Below, one piece after another: positions 8,090 through 17,748 of a stretch of 64,000 nt of DNA (positions are counted from its first letter, which is position 1; every line of letters starts with the position of its first letter). The position numbers and the translations under genes were made by a program. The DNA comes from a bacterium (lineage in GTDB: Bacteria; Vulcanimicrobiota; Vulcanimicrobiia; Vulcanimicrobiales; Vulcanimicrobiaceae), in NCBI GenBank assembly GCA_021794175.1, contig JAJYRI010000005.1, forward strand, positions 1 through 64,000, read 5' to 3'. Under the pieces are notes generated by a model. It worked only from the letters and a program-made list of their open reading frames with translations. It made no database searches and had not been told where the DNA came from.

Positions 8090-9511
8090 ATGCCGAGCTT
8101 TGCCGAACGGCTGAACGCCGCCCTCGAGAGCAGCCGCATGAGTGCCGCGGAGCTTGCAACGCGCTCCGGAGTCACCGAGTCGGCGATCTCGCTGCTGCGC
8201 GCCGGCCGGCGCCAGCCTTCCTATCAGACCTTCGAGCGCCTCGCGCGCGTCCTCGCCGATCTCGCCGCACCGAAGGTCGAGCGCGACTCGGTGACCGACC
8301 CCATCGAGGAAGCGATCGCCGATATTCGGGCCGGAAAGATGGTCGTCGTCCTCGACGATGAGGACCGCGAAAACGAGGGCGATCTCGTCATGGCCGCCGA
8401 GAAAATCACCCCCGAAGCGATAAATTTCATGCGCAAGGAGGCGGGCGGCCTCATCTGTATCGCCATGACCGGCGCACGGCTCGACGAGCTCGATATTCCC
8501 ATGATGGTCAGCGATAATACGGCCGTCCACGAGACCGCGTTTACCGTCTCGGTTGAGGCGCGCGGGCTCACGACGACGGGGATCTCGGCGCACGATCGCG
8601 CGGCGACGATTCTGAAGCTGCTCGATCCCGCCGCGACCTCGGCAGATTTTTTGCGTCCCGGCCACATGTTTCCGTTGCGCGCCCGCGAGGGCGGTGTGCT
8701 GGTGCGGGCCGGTCAGACCGAGGCCTCGGTCGATCTCGCACGGCTCGCCGGGCTCGCTCCGGCGGGCGTTATCTGCGAAATCATGGCCGAAGATGGAACG
8801 ATGGAGCGGCGAGACGGGTTACGAGCATTTGCCGATCACCACGGCATGAAGCTTGTCACCGTCAGGGAGCTCATCGCTTACCGTATGAAAACCGAACAAC
8901 TCGTCACGCGCGTCGCCGAATTTTCGCTTCCCACGACCTACGGTCTCTGGAGCGGTATCGCCTACGAGACCTCCGTCGACGAAAACACACACGTCGCGCT
9001 GGTTATGGGCGAGATCGGCGACGGCAAAGATATACTCGTGCGCGTGCACAGCGAGTGCCTTACCGGCGACGCGCTGCATTCGATTCGTTGCGACTGCGCG
9101 GCGCAACGCGACGGCGCGATGCGGATGATCGCCGATGCCGGGCGCGGCGTGCTGCTCTATCTGCGCCAAGAAGGGCGCGGCATCGGGCTCGCCAACAAAT
9201 TGCGCGCATATCAACTGCAGGATAATGGGGCCGACACGGTCGAAGCGAATTTAGCGCTCGGTTTGCCGGTCGATAAGCGCGATTACGGCATCGGGTCGCA
9301 GATTCTCGTCGACTTGGGAATAAAAGAACTGAAACTCATCACCAATAATCCGCGCAAGATCTTCGGCCTCGAAGGCTATGGCCTCAAGATCGTCGAGCGC
9401 GTCCCGATGGAAACGACGCCGACGCCGTTCAATCGTCGCTACATGGGGACGAAACGTTCGAAACTCGGACACCTCTTCGACGAGTCGGTTCAGAACGCGC
9501 CCGCATCGTGA
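8090..9511 (+). CDS. ribBA: XRE-type HTH domain fused to DHBP synthase (RibB) and GTP cyclohydrolase II (RibA)
   Basis: N-terminus FAERLNAALESSRMSAAELATRSGVTESAISLLRAGRRQPSYQTFERLARVL (HTH_XRE); then VVLDDEDRENEGDLVMAAE (RibB) and RVHSECLTGDALHSIRCDCAAQ...RQEGRGIGLANKLRAYQLQDNGADTVEAN (RibA). Confidence 0.95.
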   Translation: MPSFAERLNAALESSRMSAAELATRSGVTESAISLLRAGRRQPSYQTFERLARVLADLAAPKVERDSVTDPIEEAIADIRAGKMVVVLDDEDRENEGDLVMAAEKITPEAINFMRKEAGGLICIAMTGARLDELDIPMMVSDNTAVHETAFTVSVEARGLTTTGISAHDRAATILKLLDPAATSADFLRPGHMFPLRAREGGVLVRAGQTEASVDLARLAGLAPAGVICEIMAEDGTMERRDGLRAFADHHGMKLVTVRELIAYRMKTEQLVTRVAEFSLPTTYGLWSGIAYETSVDENTHVALVMGEIGDGKDILVRVHSECLTGDALHSIRCDCAAQRDGAMRMIADAGRGVLLYLRQEGRGIGLANKLRAYQLQDNGADTVEANLALGLPVDKRDYGIGSQILVDLGIKELKLITNNPRKIFGLEGYGLKIVERVPMETTPTPFNRRYMGTKRSKLGHLFDESVQNAPAS

Positions 9512-9978
9512 AGCCCGGCGACCGATCCACCCTCCGACGTTTGCCCGTGCCTTCGTGCGCGGGCAAACGTTTTGCCGTTATCGTCGCGCGTTTTTATTTC
9601 GATCTTACCGAGCAGATGCTCGACGGGGCGAAGCGTGCGCTTCGCGATTGCGGCGTTCGCGATAGCGATATTCGGATCGTAGAAGTTCCGGGATGCTACG
9701 AGCTTCCGCTCGCCGCGCTAAAAATGTTGCAAGATGGTGAGGCCGACGCCGTCGTCGCTCTCGGGGTCGTCATTCGCGGCGAGACGCCGCATTTCGATTT
9801 CGTTGCGGGGGAGTGCGCGCGCGGTTTGATGGAGGTGCAACTGCGCACCGGCGCGCCGGTCGGCTTCGGGGTGCTTACCACCGAGACGCTCGCGCAAGCC
9901 GAAGAGCGGGCCGATCCCGCGCGCGGCGATAAGGGATACGACGCGGGCTTCGCCGCGGCGTGCTTGCTTTCGGTATGA
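9508..9978 (+). CDS. ribH: 6,7-dimethyl-8-ribityllumazine synthase
   Basis: AVIVARFYFDLTEQMLDGA, VPGCYELPLAA, ALGVVIRGETPHFDFV, GVLTTET. Confidence 0.95.
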   Translation: MKPGDRSTLRRLPVPSCAGKRFAVIVARFYFDLTEQMLDGAKRALRDCGVRDSDIRIVEVPGCYELPLAALKMLQDGEADAVVALGVVIRGETPHFDFVAGECARGLMEVQLRTGAPVGFGVLTTETLAQAEERADPARGDKGYDAGFAAACLLSV

Positions 9979-11006
9979 GCGAGGCTCTCGAACCCGTCCG
10001 CTTCGAGAACGGCGCCCTCCACTACCTCGATCAACGGCTCTTGCCTGCGGAGATCCGTTACGAACCGGCGCAAACGTGCGAGGAAATCGTCGCGGCGATC
10101 TCCTCGCTTGCCGTTCGCGGAGCTCCGTGCATCGGCGTGTTCGCCGCCTACGGAATCGCCGTGCTCCGTTCCCGAGAGAGCGACGAGAAAGCATTCGCTA
10201 CCGCCGCAGAGCGCGTTCGCTCGGCGAGACCGACCGCGGTAAATCTTGCATGGGCCGTCGATCGCGTTCTCGCATCGGAGGATATGCTCGCCGAGGCGCT
10301 TGCGATACACGCCGAACAACGATCGATCGATGCGGCGATCGGAGAGAACGGGATTTCGTTATTCGCTAAAGGCGCGCGCGTTCTCACGCATTGCAATACC
10401 GGACCGCTGGCGACCGCCGGTTACGGAACGGCGCTCGGCGTTTTGATCGCCGCGCAGCGGGCCGGGCTCGCTCCGCACGCGATCGTCGATGAGACGCGGC
10501 CGCTGCTGCAGGGAGCGCGCTTGACCTATCTCGAGTGTCTACGGGCCGGTATCGACGCTACGTTACAGGTCGATGCGGCGGCGGCGATCGCGATGGCACG
10601 CGGGCAGATCGATGCAGTGATCGTCGGCGCGGATCGTATCGCTCGTAACGGCGACACCGCAAATAAAATCGGCACGTACAATCTCGCGATCCTCGCCGCT
10701 TACCATAATATTCCGTTCTATGTCGCCGCGCCGCGCTCGACTTTCGATTTCTCGATTGCCTCGGGTGCGGAGATTCCGATCGAAGAGCGCGCGGCCGCGG
10801 AGGTGGCGTCATTCGGCGGGCACTTCGTCGCGCCGCAGGAGGCCACGGTCTTCAATCCGGCGTTCGACGTCACACCCGGGCACCTCGTCGCTGCGTTTGT
10901 CACCGAATACGGCGTTCTCCGTCCGCCGTATGACGAAAGCATTGCCGGGCTCGCCGGCCGGCCGCATTGGTCGGCGATGCCGCCGCGCGCGAGCAGCAGC
11001 AGGTGA
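9975..11006 (+). CDS. mtnA: S-methyl-5-thioribose-1-phosphate isomerase (MtnA / eIF2B-alpha-like)
   Basis: SLAVRGAPCIGVFAAYGIA, THCNTGPLATAGYGTALG, DETRPLLQGARLT, VGADRIARNGDTANKIGTY. Confidence 0.93.
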   Translation: MSEALEPVRFENGALHYLDQRLLPAEIRYEPAQTCEEIVAAISSLAVRGAPCIGVFAAYGIAVLRSRESDEKAFATAAERVRSARPTAVNLAWAVDRVLASEDMLAEALAIHAEQRSIDAAIGENGISLFAKGARVLTHCNTGPLATAGYGTALGVLIAAQRAGLAPHAIVDETRPLLQGARLTYLECLRAGIDATLQVDAAAAIAMARGQIDAVIVGADRIARNGDTANKIGTYNLAILAAYHNIPFYVAAPRSTFDFSIASGAEIPIEERAAAEVASFGGHFVAPQEATVFNPAFDVTPGHLVAAFVTEYGVLRPPYDESIAGLAGRPHWSAMPPRASSSR

Positions 11007-11983
11007 AGGCGTACGATTTTTTAGACGGCACGCCGAAACTCGGAGCGATCGTCGTCATCGAAGGAACCGATCGCCTTCTCGCCGAGCGAGTGCGCGACGC
11101 CTTGCTCGGGCGGGAGCTCGCCGAGGACGTTCGTGCGCTCAACTGTAGCAGCGTCACGCTCGAAAGCGTCGACGATTGCGCGCAGATCGAAGAAGCGATC
11201 TCGGCGATGCCGTTTCTGGCTCTACGGCGCATCGTTATCGTCAACGAGGTGCAGGCCGCAAAAGCCGCACCGCGGCGCGCGTTGGTCGAACTCGCGCAGC
11301 GCTGCGCCGAGGGCGAGAACCTGCTCGTGATATGCGACCTGTTGTCGCCGCGCTCGGTGCGCCCGGCATCGATCGGCTCGCAGTTGGGCCGCAGTGCATC
11401 GCGGATCGATTGCACGGTCAACGAGGAGATTCGCGCGCGATTCGTCGCCGACGAGCTCGCCGCCGCCGGGGCGGAGGCCGACCGGCAGGTGCTCGCGCAT
11501 CTCTCGCGTTCGGAGAGCGATCTCGCGAGCATTCGCAACGACCTTTCGAAGCTCTCGCTCCTGGGGCGAAAGATCGCGCTCGACGATCTCGAGCAGGAGA
11601 GCCTCGCCGTCGACGACCCGAAGCCCTATCGTTTCGCCGGAGCGCTGGTCGAAGGAAGAGTCGCCGAAGCCTTCTCGATCCTCGGCGATTGCTTCGAACG
11701 CGACCCGCGCAACGCGGCGATGCCGCTGCTCTCGGCGCTCGCGAACGAATATGCGATGCTCTGGGAGATGGCCCGCCCAGGCGGCTCGTTGCCCGGTCGG
11801 ATGGCTTGGCGCGAGCGGGCGCTCCGGCCGATCGCTCGGCGGCTCGGCGAGGGTCGGGCGCGAGCCGGCTACGAGCGGGCCCTGCGCGGGATCGAAAGCA
11901 TCGTGACCGGGCGTGCCGGTGGCGACCCGGAGGATCTCCGCCTCCTCGTCGAGCGGACCAGCCTCGAACTCGCCCTGCGTTGA
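11003..11983 (+). CDS. holA: DNA polymerase III delta subunit (HolA-like)
   Basis: Clamp-loader delta-like layout (N-terminal DALL...LRRIVIVNE, C-terminal LxxLxR region); GTG at 11003 overlaps the mtnA stop. Confidence 0.7.
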   Translation: MKAYDFLDGTPKLGAIVVIEGTDRLLAERVRDALLGRELAEDVRALNCSSVTLESVDDCAQIEEAISAMPFLALRRIVIVNEVQAAKAAPRRALVELAQRCAEGENLLVICDLLSPRSVRPASIGSQLGRSASRIDCTVNEEIRARFVADELAAAGAEADRQVLAHLSRSESDLASIRNDLSKLSLLGRKIALDDLEQESLAVDDPKPYRFAGALVEGRVAEAFSILGDCFERDPRNAAMPLLSALANEYAMLWEMARPGGSLPGRMAWRERALRPIARRLGEGRARAGYERALRGIESIVTGRAGGDPEDLRLLVERTSLELALR

Positions 11984-12060
11984 GGGGCGGCGCGAGCCCT
12001 GAAAACTCCCCCCGCGAACGAGGCCGCGGCAACGCGCGGAGCGAACAGCGGCGAGCACCC

Positions 12061-13500
12061 ATGGATCACTCCAGTTATGCTTCGCCGTTCTCTTGGAGGT
12101 ACGGTCGCAAGGACGTGCGCTCGCTCTTCTCGGAGCGGACGCGGCGGCGGCTCTGGCGCGAGGTTTGGATCGCCTTAGCGCAGGCCGAAGCCAAGCACGG
12201 CCTCGTCAATGAGGCCGAACTCGCCGATTTGCGCGCGCACGCCGACGAGATCGATATCGAGGCGGCGCTGGAGATCGAGCGCTCGATTCACCACGACCTG
12301 ATGGCCGAGATTCGCGTCTATGCCTCGCAGGCGCGGATCGGCGGCGGGAAACTGCACCTCGGTGCGACCTCGATGGATATAGAAGATACCGTCGAGACCT
12401 ATCGTATCCGGCGCGCGCTCTCGACGATCGGCGAACGCCTTCGCGAAGTACTTGCCGCCTTCGCCGAGCGCATTACGTCGCAGGCGGATCGTCTCTGCAT
12501 GGCGTTCACGCATCTGCAACCGGCGGAGCCGACGACCTTAGGCTATCGCTTTGCGATCTACGCTCAAGATCTCCTCATCGACGATGCGAACCTGCGCCAT
12601 GTCTTTGCGCAGATGACGACCAAAGGGCTGCGCGGTGCGGTCGGCACCTCGGCTTCCTACGAGCAGTTGCTCGGCGGAGCGGGCGCGTCGATCGATCTCG
12701 AGCGCGAAGTGCTCGAGCACTTCGGCCTCGAGGCACGCGCTGCGAGCACGCAGACCTACACGCGAAAGCTCGACTATCTGTTACTGAGCGCGCTCGCCGG
12801 CATCGGCACCTCGCTCTCGAAGTTCGCAGCCGATATCCGCATCCTCAGTGCCCCGCCCTTCGGCGAACTCGCCGAACCCTTCGGAAGCGCCCAAGTCGGC
12901 AGTAGTGCGATGCCCTTCAAGCGCAATCCGATTCTCTGCGAACGCATCGATTCGCTGGCGCGCCTTCTGCCTGCGTATGCCGATGTCGCCTGGCAAAATG
13001 CGGCAACCAATTACCTGGAACGCACGCTCGACGACAGCGCGAACCGGCGCACGACGATTCCCGAAGCGTTGCTCTGCGTCGACGAGATTTTATCGTTAGC
13101 ATTACGCGTCGTGCGCGGCTTACGCATCGACGAGCGGCGTATCGCGCAGAACGTGCGCACCTACGGGCCGTTCGCCGGCACCGAACGAGTGATGATGGAA
13201 GCGGCGCGCGCCGGCGGCGACCGCCAGGAGTTGCACGAGACGTTGCGCGGGCGAGCGATGGAGGCGTGGGATGCGCTCGCGCGAGGAGAAGATAATCCGC
13301 TCGCGACGCTGCTTGCGGGCGACCGATCGCTCACGGAGTTGATCGACCCGGCGGAGATTCGCCGCTCGCTCGATCCGACGGGGCACGTCGGCCTGGCGGC
13401 TCGTCGCGCGCGCATGGTCGCCGAGCAGATCGAGGCCCTACCGGTGTTCCCGCAACAACGCATCGTCGCCCATAATCCGTCGGAGGAAGAACGTGGATAA
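12061..13500 (+). CDS. purB: Adenylosuccinate lyase
   Basis: HDLMAEIRVYAS, THLQPAEPTTLGYR, GSSAMPFKRNPILCERI signature. Confidence 0.95.
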   Translation: MDHSSYASPFSWRYGRKDVRSLFSERTRRRLWREVWIALAQAEAKHGLVNEAELADLRAHADEIDIEAALEIERSIHHDLMAEIRVYASQARIGGGKLHLGATSMDIEDTVETYRIRRALSTIGERLREVLAAFAERITSQADRLCMAFTHLQPAEPTTLGYRFAIYAQDLLIDDANLRHVFAQMTTKGLRGAVGTSASYEQLLGGAGASIDLEREVLEHFGLEARAASTQTYTRKLDYLLLSALAGIGTSLSKFAADIRILSAPPFGELAEPFGSAQVGSSAMPFKRNPILCERIDSLARLLPAYADVAWQNAATNYLERTLDDSANRRTTIPEALLCVDEILSLALRVVRGLRIDERRIAQNVRTYGPFAGTERVMMEAARAGGDRQELHETLRGRAMEAWDALARGEDNPLATLLAGDRSLTELIDPAEIRRSLDPTGHVGLAARRARMVAEQIEALPVFPQQRIVAHNPSEEERG

Positions 13501-14683
13501 AGGCATCGAGATCGCTCGCGGTAAGACGAAAATTCTCTACGAAGTTCCAAGCTCTCCCGATCAACTGGTCGTCGCGCAGGGCGATGCGATCACCGCCGGA
13601 GACGGCGCGCGACGCGATGAGATTCCCGGGAAAGGGCGCCTCGCCGCTCAGACGACATCGCGTGTTTTCAGGTTACTCAATCTCTGCGGTCTTCCGACGC
13701 ATTTTCTCAACGGCGGCGAGGATGACGACGACAACGAGATGTTGGTACGGCGTTGCTCGATGATTCCGCTCGAAGTCGTCGTTCGCGGGGTTGCCGCGGG
13801 TTCGTTCGCGCGTCGGCATACGGGTCTCCAACGCGGATCGGTCTTGGTGCCGCGGGTTACCGAGTTCTTTTTTAAGGACGATGCAAACCACGATCCGCTG
13901 ATCGCTCCGGAAGAGATCGCTGCCCGTGGTATCGCTTCGCCGAACGAGATCGGCGCGATGAGCGAGATCGCTCGGCTTACGTTCGAAATTCTCGCCCATG
14001 CATGGCGACATCGCGACGTCCTCCTCGTCGATCTCAAGATCGAATTCGGTCGCTTGATCGGAGGAGAGAATCAGGGGCAACTGGTTATCGCCGATGTGAT
14101 CGATAACGATTCGTGGCGCATTTGGCGGCACGGACACGAAGACCAAATGCTCGACAAGCAGATCTACCGAAATCTCGACCCGGTCGATGAAGCGGGCCTC
14201 GCCCGTGTAAAGGCGGCCTACGAACAGGTCGCGGAATTCGTCGGCAGCTTTCCGGCGATGCGGCCGGGGGTTGCGGCGATCTTCGTCGATGAAGAAGCGA
14301 TCGTCGAACGAGCGAACGAAGTCGCGGCGGCGCTGCACGGGTTCGGCATTCCGACGGCGCGCCATCTCGCAAGCGTCACCGTCACACCCGGCTACGTGTT
14401 GCAGATCGTCGCGCAGATCGAGGCGAGTTTCGCGCGGCCGATTTTCGTGGCAATCGGCGACCGCACCCTGCGAGCGACGCTCGACGGCAGTGCCAGCTCG
14501 CCGGTCATCGACGGAAACGACGAGCCGCACCGCATCGCGTTAGCGTGCGCGAAATTACTGGCGATCGACGATTCGGCGATGTTCGGGCGGGTGATGCTCG
14601 CGCAATCGAATGCGCGCTCCGAGATGCTGCGTGTCGACGCGTTGCTCCAGCAGCAACTTCCGCCGGGGGCCGTCATTGCGTGA
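13493..14683 (+). CDS. purC: SAICAR synthetase fused to a PurE-like C-terminal domain (PAICS-like architecture)
   Basis: GKTKILYEV, EFFFKDDANHDP, VDLKIEFGR, VIADVIDNDSWRIWRHGHEDQMLDKQIYRNL (PurC); residues about 255-396 contain HGFGIPTARHLASVTVTPGYVLQIVAQIEASFARPIFVAIGDRTLRATLDGSASSPVI, resembling the PurE-like half of animal PAICS. Confidence 0.9.
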   Translation: MDKGIEIARGKTKILYEVPSSPDQLVVAQGDAITAGDGARRDEIPGKGRLAAQTTSRVFRLLNLCGLPTHFLNGGEDDDDNEMLVRRCSMIPLEVVVRGVAAGSFARRHTGLQRGSVLVPRVTEFFFKDDANHDPLIAPEEIAARGIASPNEIGAMSEIARLTFEILAHAWRHRDVLLVDLKIEFGRLIGGENQGQLVIADVIDNDSWRIWRHGHEDQMLDKQIYRNLDPVDEAGLARVKAAYEQVAEFVGSFPAMRPGVAAIFVDEEAIVERANEVAAALHGFGIPTARHLASVTVTPGYVLQIVAQIEASFARPIFVAIGDRTLRATLDGSASSPVIDGNDEPHRIALACAKLLAIDDSAMFGRVMLAQSNARSEMLRVDALLQQQLPPGAVIA

Positions 14684-16982
14684 TCTAGCCGTCGCCGAGC
14701 TCGACGACGAAGCGTTGCGCGCTCGCGCCGACGCCTTGGGTTTAGCGTTACGCGTCGACGAATTGCGGAGTATCGCGCAGCGGCTCGGACGCGCGCCGAG
14801 CCTCGTCGAACTCTATGCCTTCGATGCGCAATGGAGCGAGCATTGCTCGTATAAATCGAGCCGAGCGCTCCTGGGACGCCTTCCTACCGAGGGTCGCGAC
14901 GTCGTTTTGGGCCCTGCCGAGGACGCCGGTATTCTCCATCTCGGCGAGCACGAGGGGGAACGCTACGGCATCGTCATCGCGCACGAATCGCATAACCACC
15001 CCTCGCAGGTCGTTCCGTTCGAAGGCGCCGCGACCGGGATCGGTGGAATCGTGCGCGACGTGCTCTGCATGGGTGCCGAGGTGGTCGCGGTCGCCGACCC
15101 GCTCCGTTTCGGTAGCGTCGACGCCGCGAACGCGCACCAACGCGCGGTAGCGCGCGGAGTCGTTGACGGCGTCGCGGCGTACGGAAATGCAATCGGCGTG
15201 CCGAATCTCGCCGGCGACTGCTACTTCGACGGCGAATTCGACGACAACGTTCTCGTGAATGTCGTCGCTCTCGGCTTAGTCAAAGAATCGGAGATCATTC
15301 ACTCGCGCGTTCCTCGCAACGGCGAGAATTTCGTACTCCTGCTCGTTGGGAAGGCGACCGACGCCAGTGGATTCGGCGGCGCCTCGTTTTCGTCGGTTGC
15401 GCTGGATGCGAAGGAATCGCAGAGCAACAAAGGAGCCGTTCAGGTTCCCGATCCCTTTCTCAAAAACGTCATTATGCGGGCGAGCTATCGCGTGTTTTCG
15501 TTCCTCCGCGAACGCGGCATCGAAGTCGGCTTTAAAGATCTCGGCGCCGGCGGAATCATGGGCTGCTCGGCGGAGCTCTGCAGCGCCGGCGGTTTCGGCG
15601 CCGAAGTCGATCTCGACACCGTCAACGTGGCGGTCGATCATTTGCTTCCCGAGGTCATCGCCGTCGGTGAGACGCAAGAGCGATTGCTCTGGGCGCTACC
15701 CGAGGAAATCGTCGACGAGGTCGAGCGTATCTATAACGAGGAATTCTCGCTGCCGCAGGTCGCCCAAAATGCACGTGCGGTGCGGATCGGCCGCGCTACC
15801 GCGGCACAACGCTACCAGCTCCGCCACCGCGGAGAGCTCGTCATGGACGTACCGATCGATTTTCTTACCGGATCGGTGCGCGATACATTGCCCGTCGAGG
15901 CCCCGATGCCGCCGACGATGCATCGAAAGCACGACCTTCTCTGCGAACGCTCGCTCGACGATCTCTTTCATGAGATTCTCGCCCATCGCGATGTCTGCTC
16001 GCGTGCGCCGCTCTATCGCCATTATGACGCCGTCGTACGCGGACGCACGGTTATTCCGCGCGGCGAGGCCGACGCCGGCGTACTAGCGCCGATTCGCGGC
16101 TCGCGCCTCGCGTTTGCGCTCAGCGTCGACGGAAATCCACGCATCGGCCGTCTCGACCCGCAACGAGCGGCCGAGCACGCCGTCTATGAATCGGTGCGGA
16201 ACGTCGTTACCGTCGGCGCCGAACCGATCGGCTTAACCGATTGTTTGAATTATGGGAGTCCGCGCGACGCACGGCAGTACGGCGAGCTCGTCGCCGGAGT
16301 CGACGGCCTCGCGCGTGCGGCGCGCGGTTTCGGGCTCGCCTTTGTATCGGGCAACGTGAGCCTGTATAACGCAGCCCCGAGCGGACATGCGATTCCGGCA
16401 TCGCCGATCGTTGCTTGCCTCGGACGACTCGCCGATGTTTCGCAATGCGTCACTTTGCCGTTGAAAGAAGTCGGTTCGCATCTCTATCTGGTCGGCGAGA
16501 CGCAGCGCGCGCTCGGCGGAAGCGTGATCGCTTCGATCCTCGCGCTTGAGGACGAGGCGGTTCCGGAGATCGATATCGAGCGAATCGTCGCCGAGCACCG
16601 CTTCCTCCTCGCTGCTGCAAGCGAAGGTTTGCTGCGAAGCGCGCACGACATCTCCGATGGCGGACTCTTCGTGACGCTCGCCGAGATGAGTTTCGGCTGT
16701 TTGGCGGCGCGCCGCGCGCCGATCGGCGTGGAACTGGACGGCGTCGCCGGATGGTCGGGCGTCGGCCTCTACGAATCGGTCTTCGGCGAGTGGGGCGGCA
16801 TCGTCGTCGAAGTCGCGCAACGCGATGTCGAGCGCTTCGAGGAACTCGCGGGGTCGCTCGAGAGCGTGCGCGAGCTCGGGTCGACCATTGCGCAACCGCT
16901 GCTGGCGTTCGATGATTCGGCCTGGGAGATCGCCGATCTGCACCGCAGTTGGGCGCGACCGCTCGAGGAGCTCTTTCCATGA
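14676..16982 (+). CDS. purL: Phosphoribosylformylglycinamidine synthase subunit PurL
   Basis: HCSYKSSRALLGRLP, HESHNHPSQVVPFEGAATGIGGIVRD, KDLGAGGIMGCSAE; likely TTG start at 14676 (track start 14610 lies inside purC). Confidence 0.95.
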   Translation: MRDLAVAELDDEALRARADALGLALRVDELRSIAQRLGRAPSLVELYAFDAQWSEHCSYKSSRALLGRLPTEGRDVVLGPAEDAGILHLGEHEGERYGIVIAHESHNHPSQVVPFEGAATGIGGIVRDVLCMGAEVVAVADPLRFGSVDAANAHQRAVARGVVDGVAAYGNAIGVPNLAGDCYFDGEFDDNVLVNVVALGLVKESEIIHSRVPRNGENFVLLLVGKATDASGFGGASFSSVALDAKESQSNKGAVQVPDPFLKNVIMRASYRVFSFLRERGIEVGFKDLGAGGIMGCSAELCSAGGFGAEVDLDTVNVAVDHLLPEVIAVGETQERLLWALPEEIVDEVERIYNEEFSLPQVAQNARAVRIGRATAAQRYQLRHRGELVMDVPIDFLTGSVRDTLPVEAPMPPTMHRKHDLLCERSLDDLFHEILAHRDVCSRAPLYRHYDAVVRGRTVIPRGEADAGVLAPIRGSRLAFALSVDGNPRIGRLDPQRAAEHAVYESVRNVVTVGAEPIGLTDCLNYGSPRDARQYGELVAGVDGLARAARGFGLAFVSGNVSLYNAAPSGHAIPASPIVACLGRLADVSQCVTLPLKEVGSHLYLVGETQRALGGSVIASILALEDEAVPEIDIERIVAEHRFLLAAASEGLLRSAHDISDGGLFVTLAEMSFGCLAARRAPIGVELDGVAGWSGVGLYESVFGEWGGIVVEVAQRDVERFEELAGSLESVRELGSTIAQPLLAFDDSAWEIADLHRSWARPLEELFP

Positions 16983-17746
16983 AGGCGCGGGTCGCCGTTC
17001 TCGTCTTTCCGGGAACGAACTCCGAAGAAGAGACGCGCGATCTGCTCGTCGATTGCGGAGCCGATGCGCGGATCGTGCATTGGAGCGAGGCGGCAAGCCT
17101 GGTCTACTACGACGCATTTGTGTTGCCCGGAGGCTTTGCTTACGAAGATCGCATCCGCGCGGGGGCGATCGCCGCGCACGATGCGATGCTCGACGCGGTG
17201 ATCGAGGGCGCGCAGGCCGGGAAATACGTCATGGGCATCTGTAACGGCGCGCAAATTTTATTGGAAGCCGGGCTCGCGCCGGGTACGGGGGAGATTCGTC
17301 GACCGACGGCGGCGTTCACGCGCAACGCGCAAGGTCACTTTATCTGCGAGCGCGTCCTGCTGCGCCGTACCGTCGCTGCGACGCGTTGCGCGATTGTAGC
17401 GGCACTACCGGATGACCTGCTGATTCCGGCCTGGGCGGCGCACGGCGAAGGTCGACTCGCTGCGGCTCCCTCGCATATCGAAGAACTTGAGAAGGGGGAC
17501 TTCATCGTCTTTCGCTACGCCGATGCCGACGGTAAGACCGACGCGCATCTCGCCCCGCAAGGCTCGGCGCTCGGCGCGGCGGCGATAACCAATCGCGAAG
17601 GCAACGTCCTGGCGATCATGCCGCACCCCGAACGCGATGCGTGGAACTTCAACCATCTCGATCGTAGCGAAGGCGCCGATCCGCTGGCGCCGTCGGGCGG
17701 CAGCGTGCTTTTCAAGAGTTTTGTAACCGCTTTGGAGCGCCTGTAA
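16979..17746 (+). CDS. purQ: Phosphoribosylformylglycinamidine synthase, glutaminase subunit PurQ
   Basis: VLVFPGTNSEEET, LPGGFAYEDRIRAGAIA, GICNGAQILLEAGL, MPHPER. Confidence 0.95.
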   Translation: MKARVAVLVFPGTNSEEETRDLLVDCGADARIVHWSEAASLVYYDAFVLPGGFAYEDRIRAGAIAAHDAMLDAVIEGAQAGKYVMGICNGAQILLEAGLAPGTGEIRRPTAAFTRNAQGHFICERVLLRRTVAATRCAIVAALPDDLLIPAWAAHGEGRLAAAPSHIEELEKGDFIVFRYADADGKTDAHLAPQGSALGAAAITNREGNVLAIMPHPERDAWNFNHLDRSEGADPLAPSGGSVLFKSFVTALERL

Positions 17747-17748
17747 CG

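Noticed and set aside
11176-12060. The first about 295 codons of the track ORF 11176..13500
   Set aside because: Out-of-frame read-through of holA; purB homology starts at ATG 12061.
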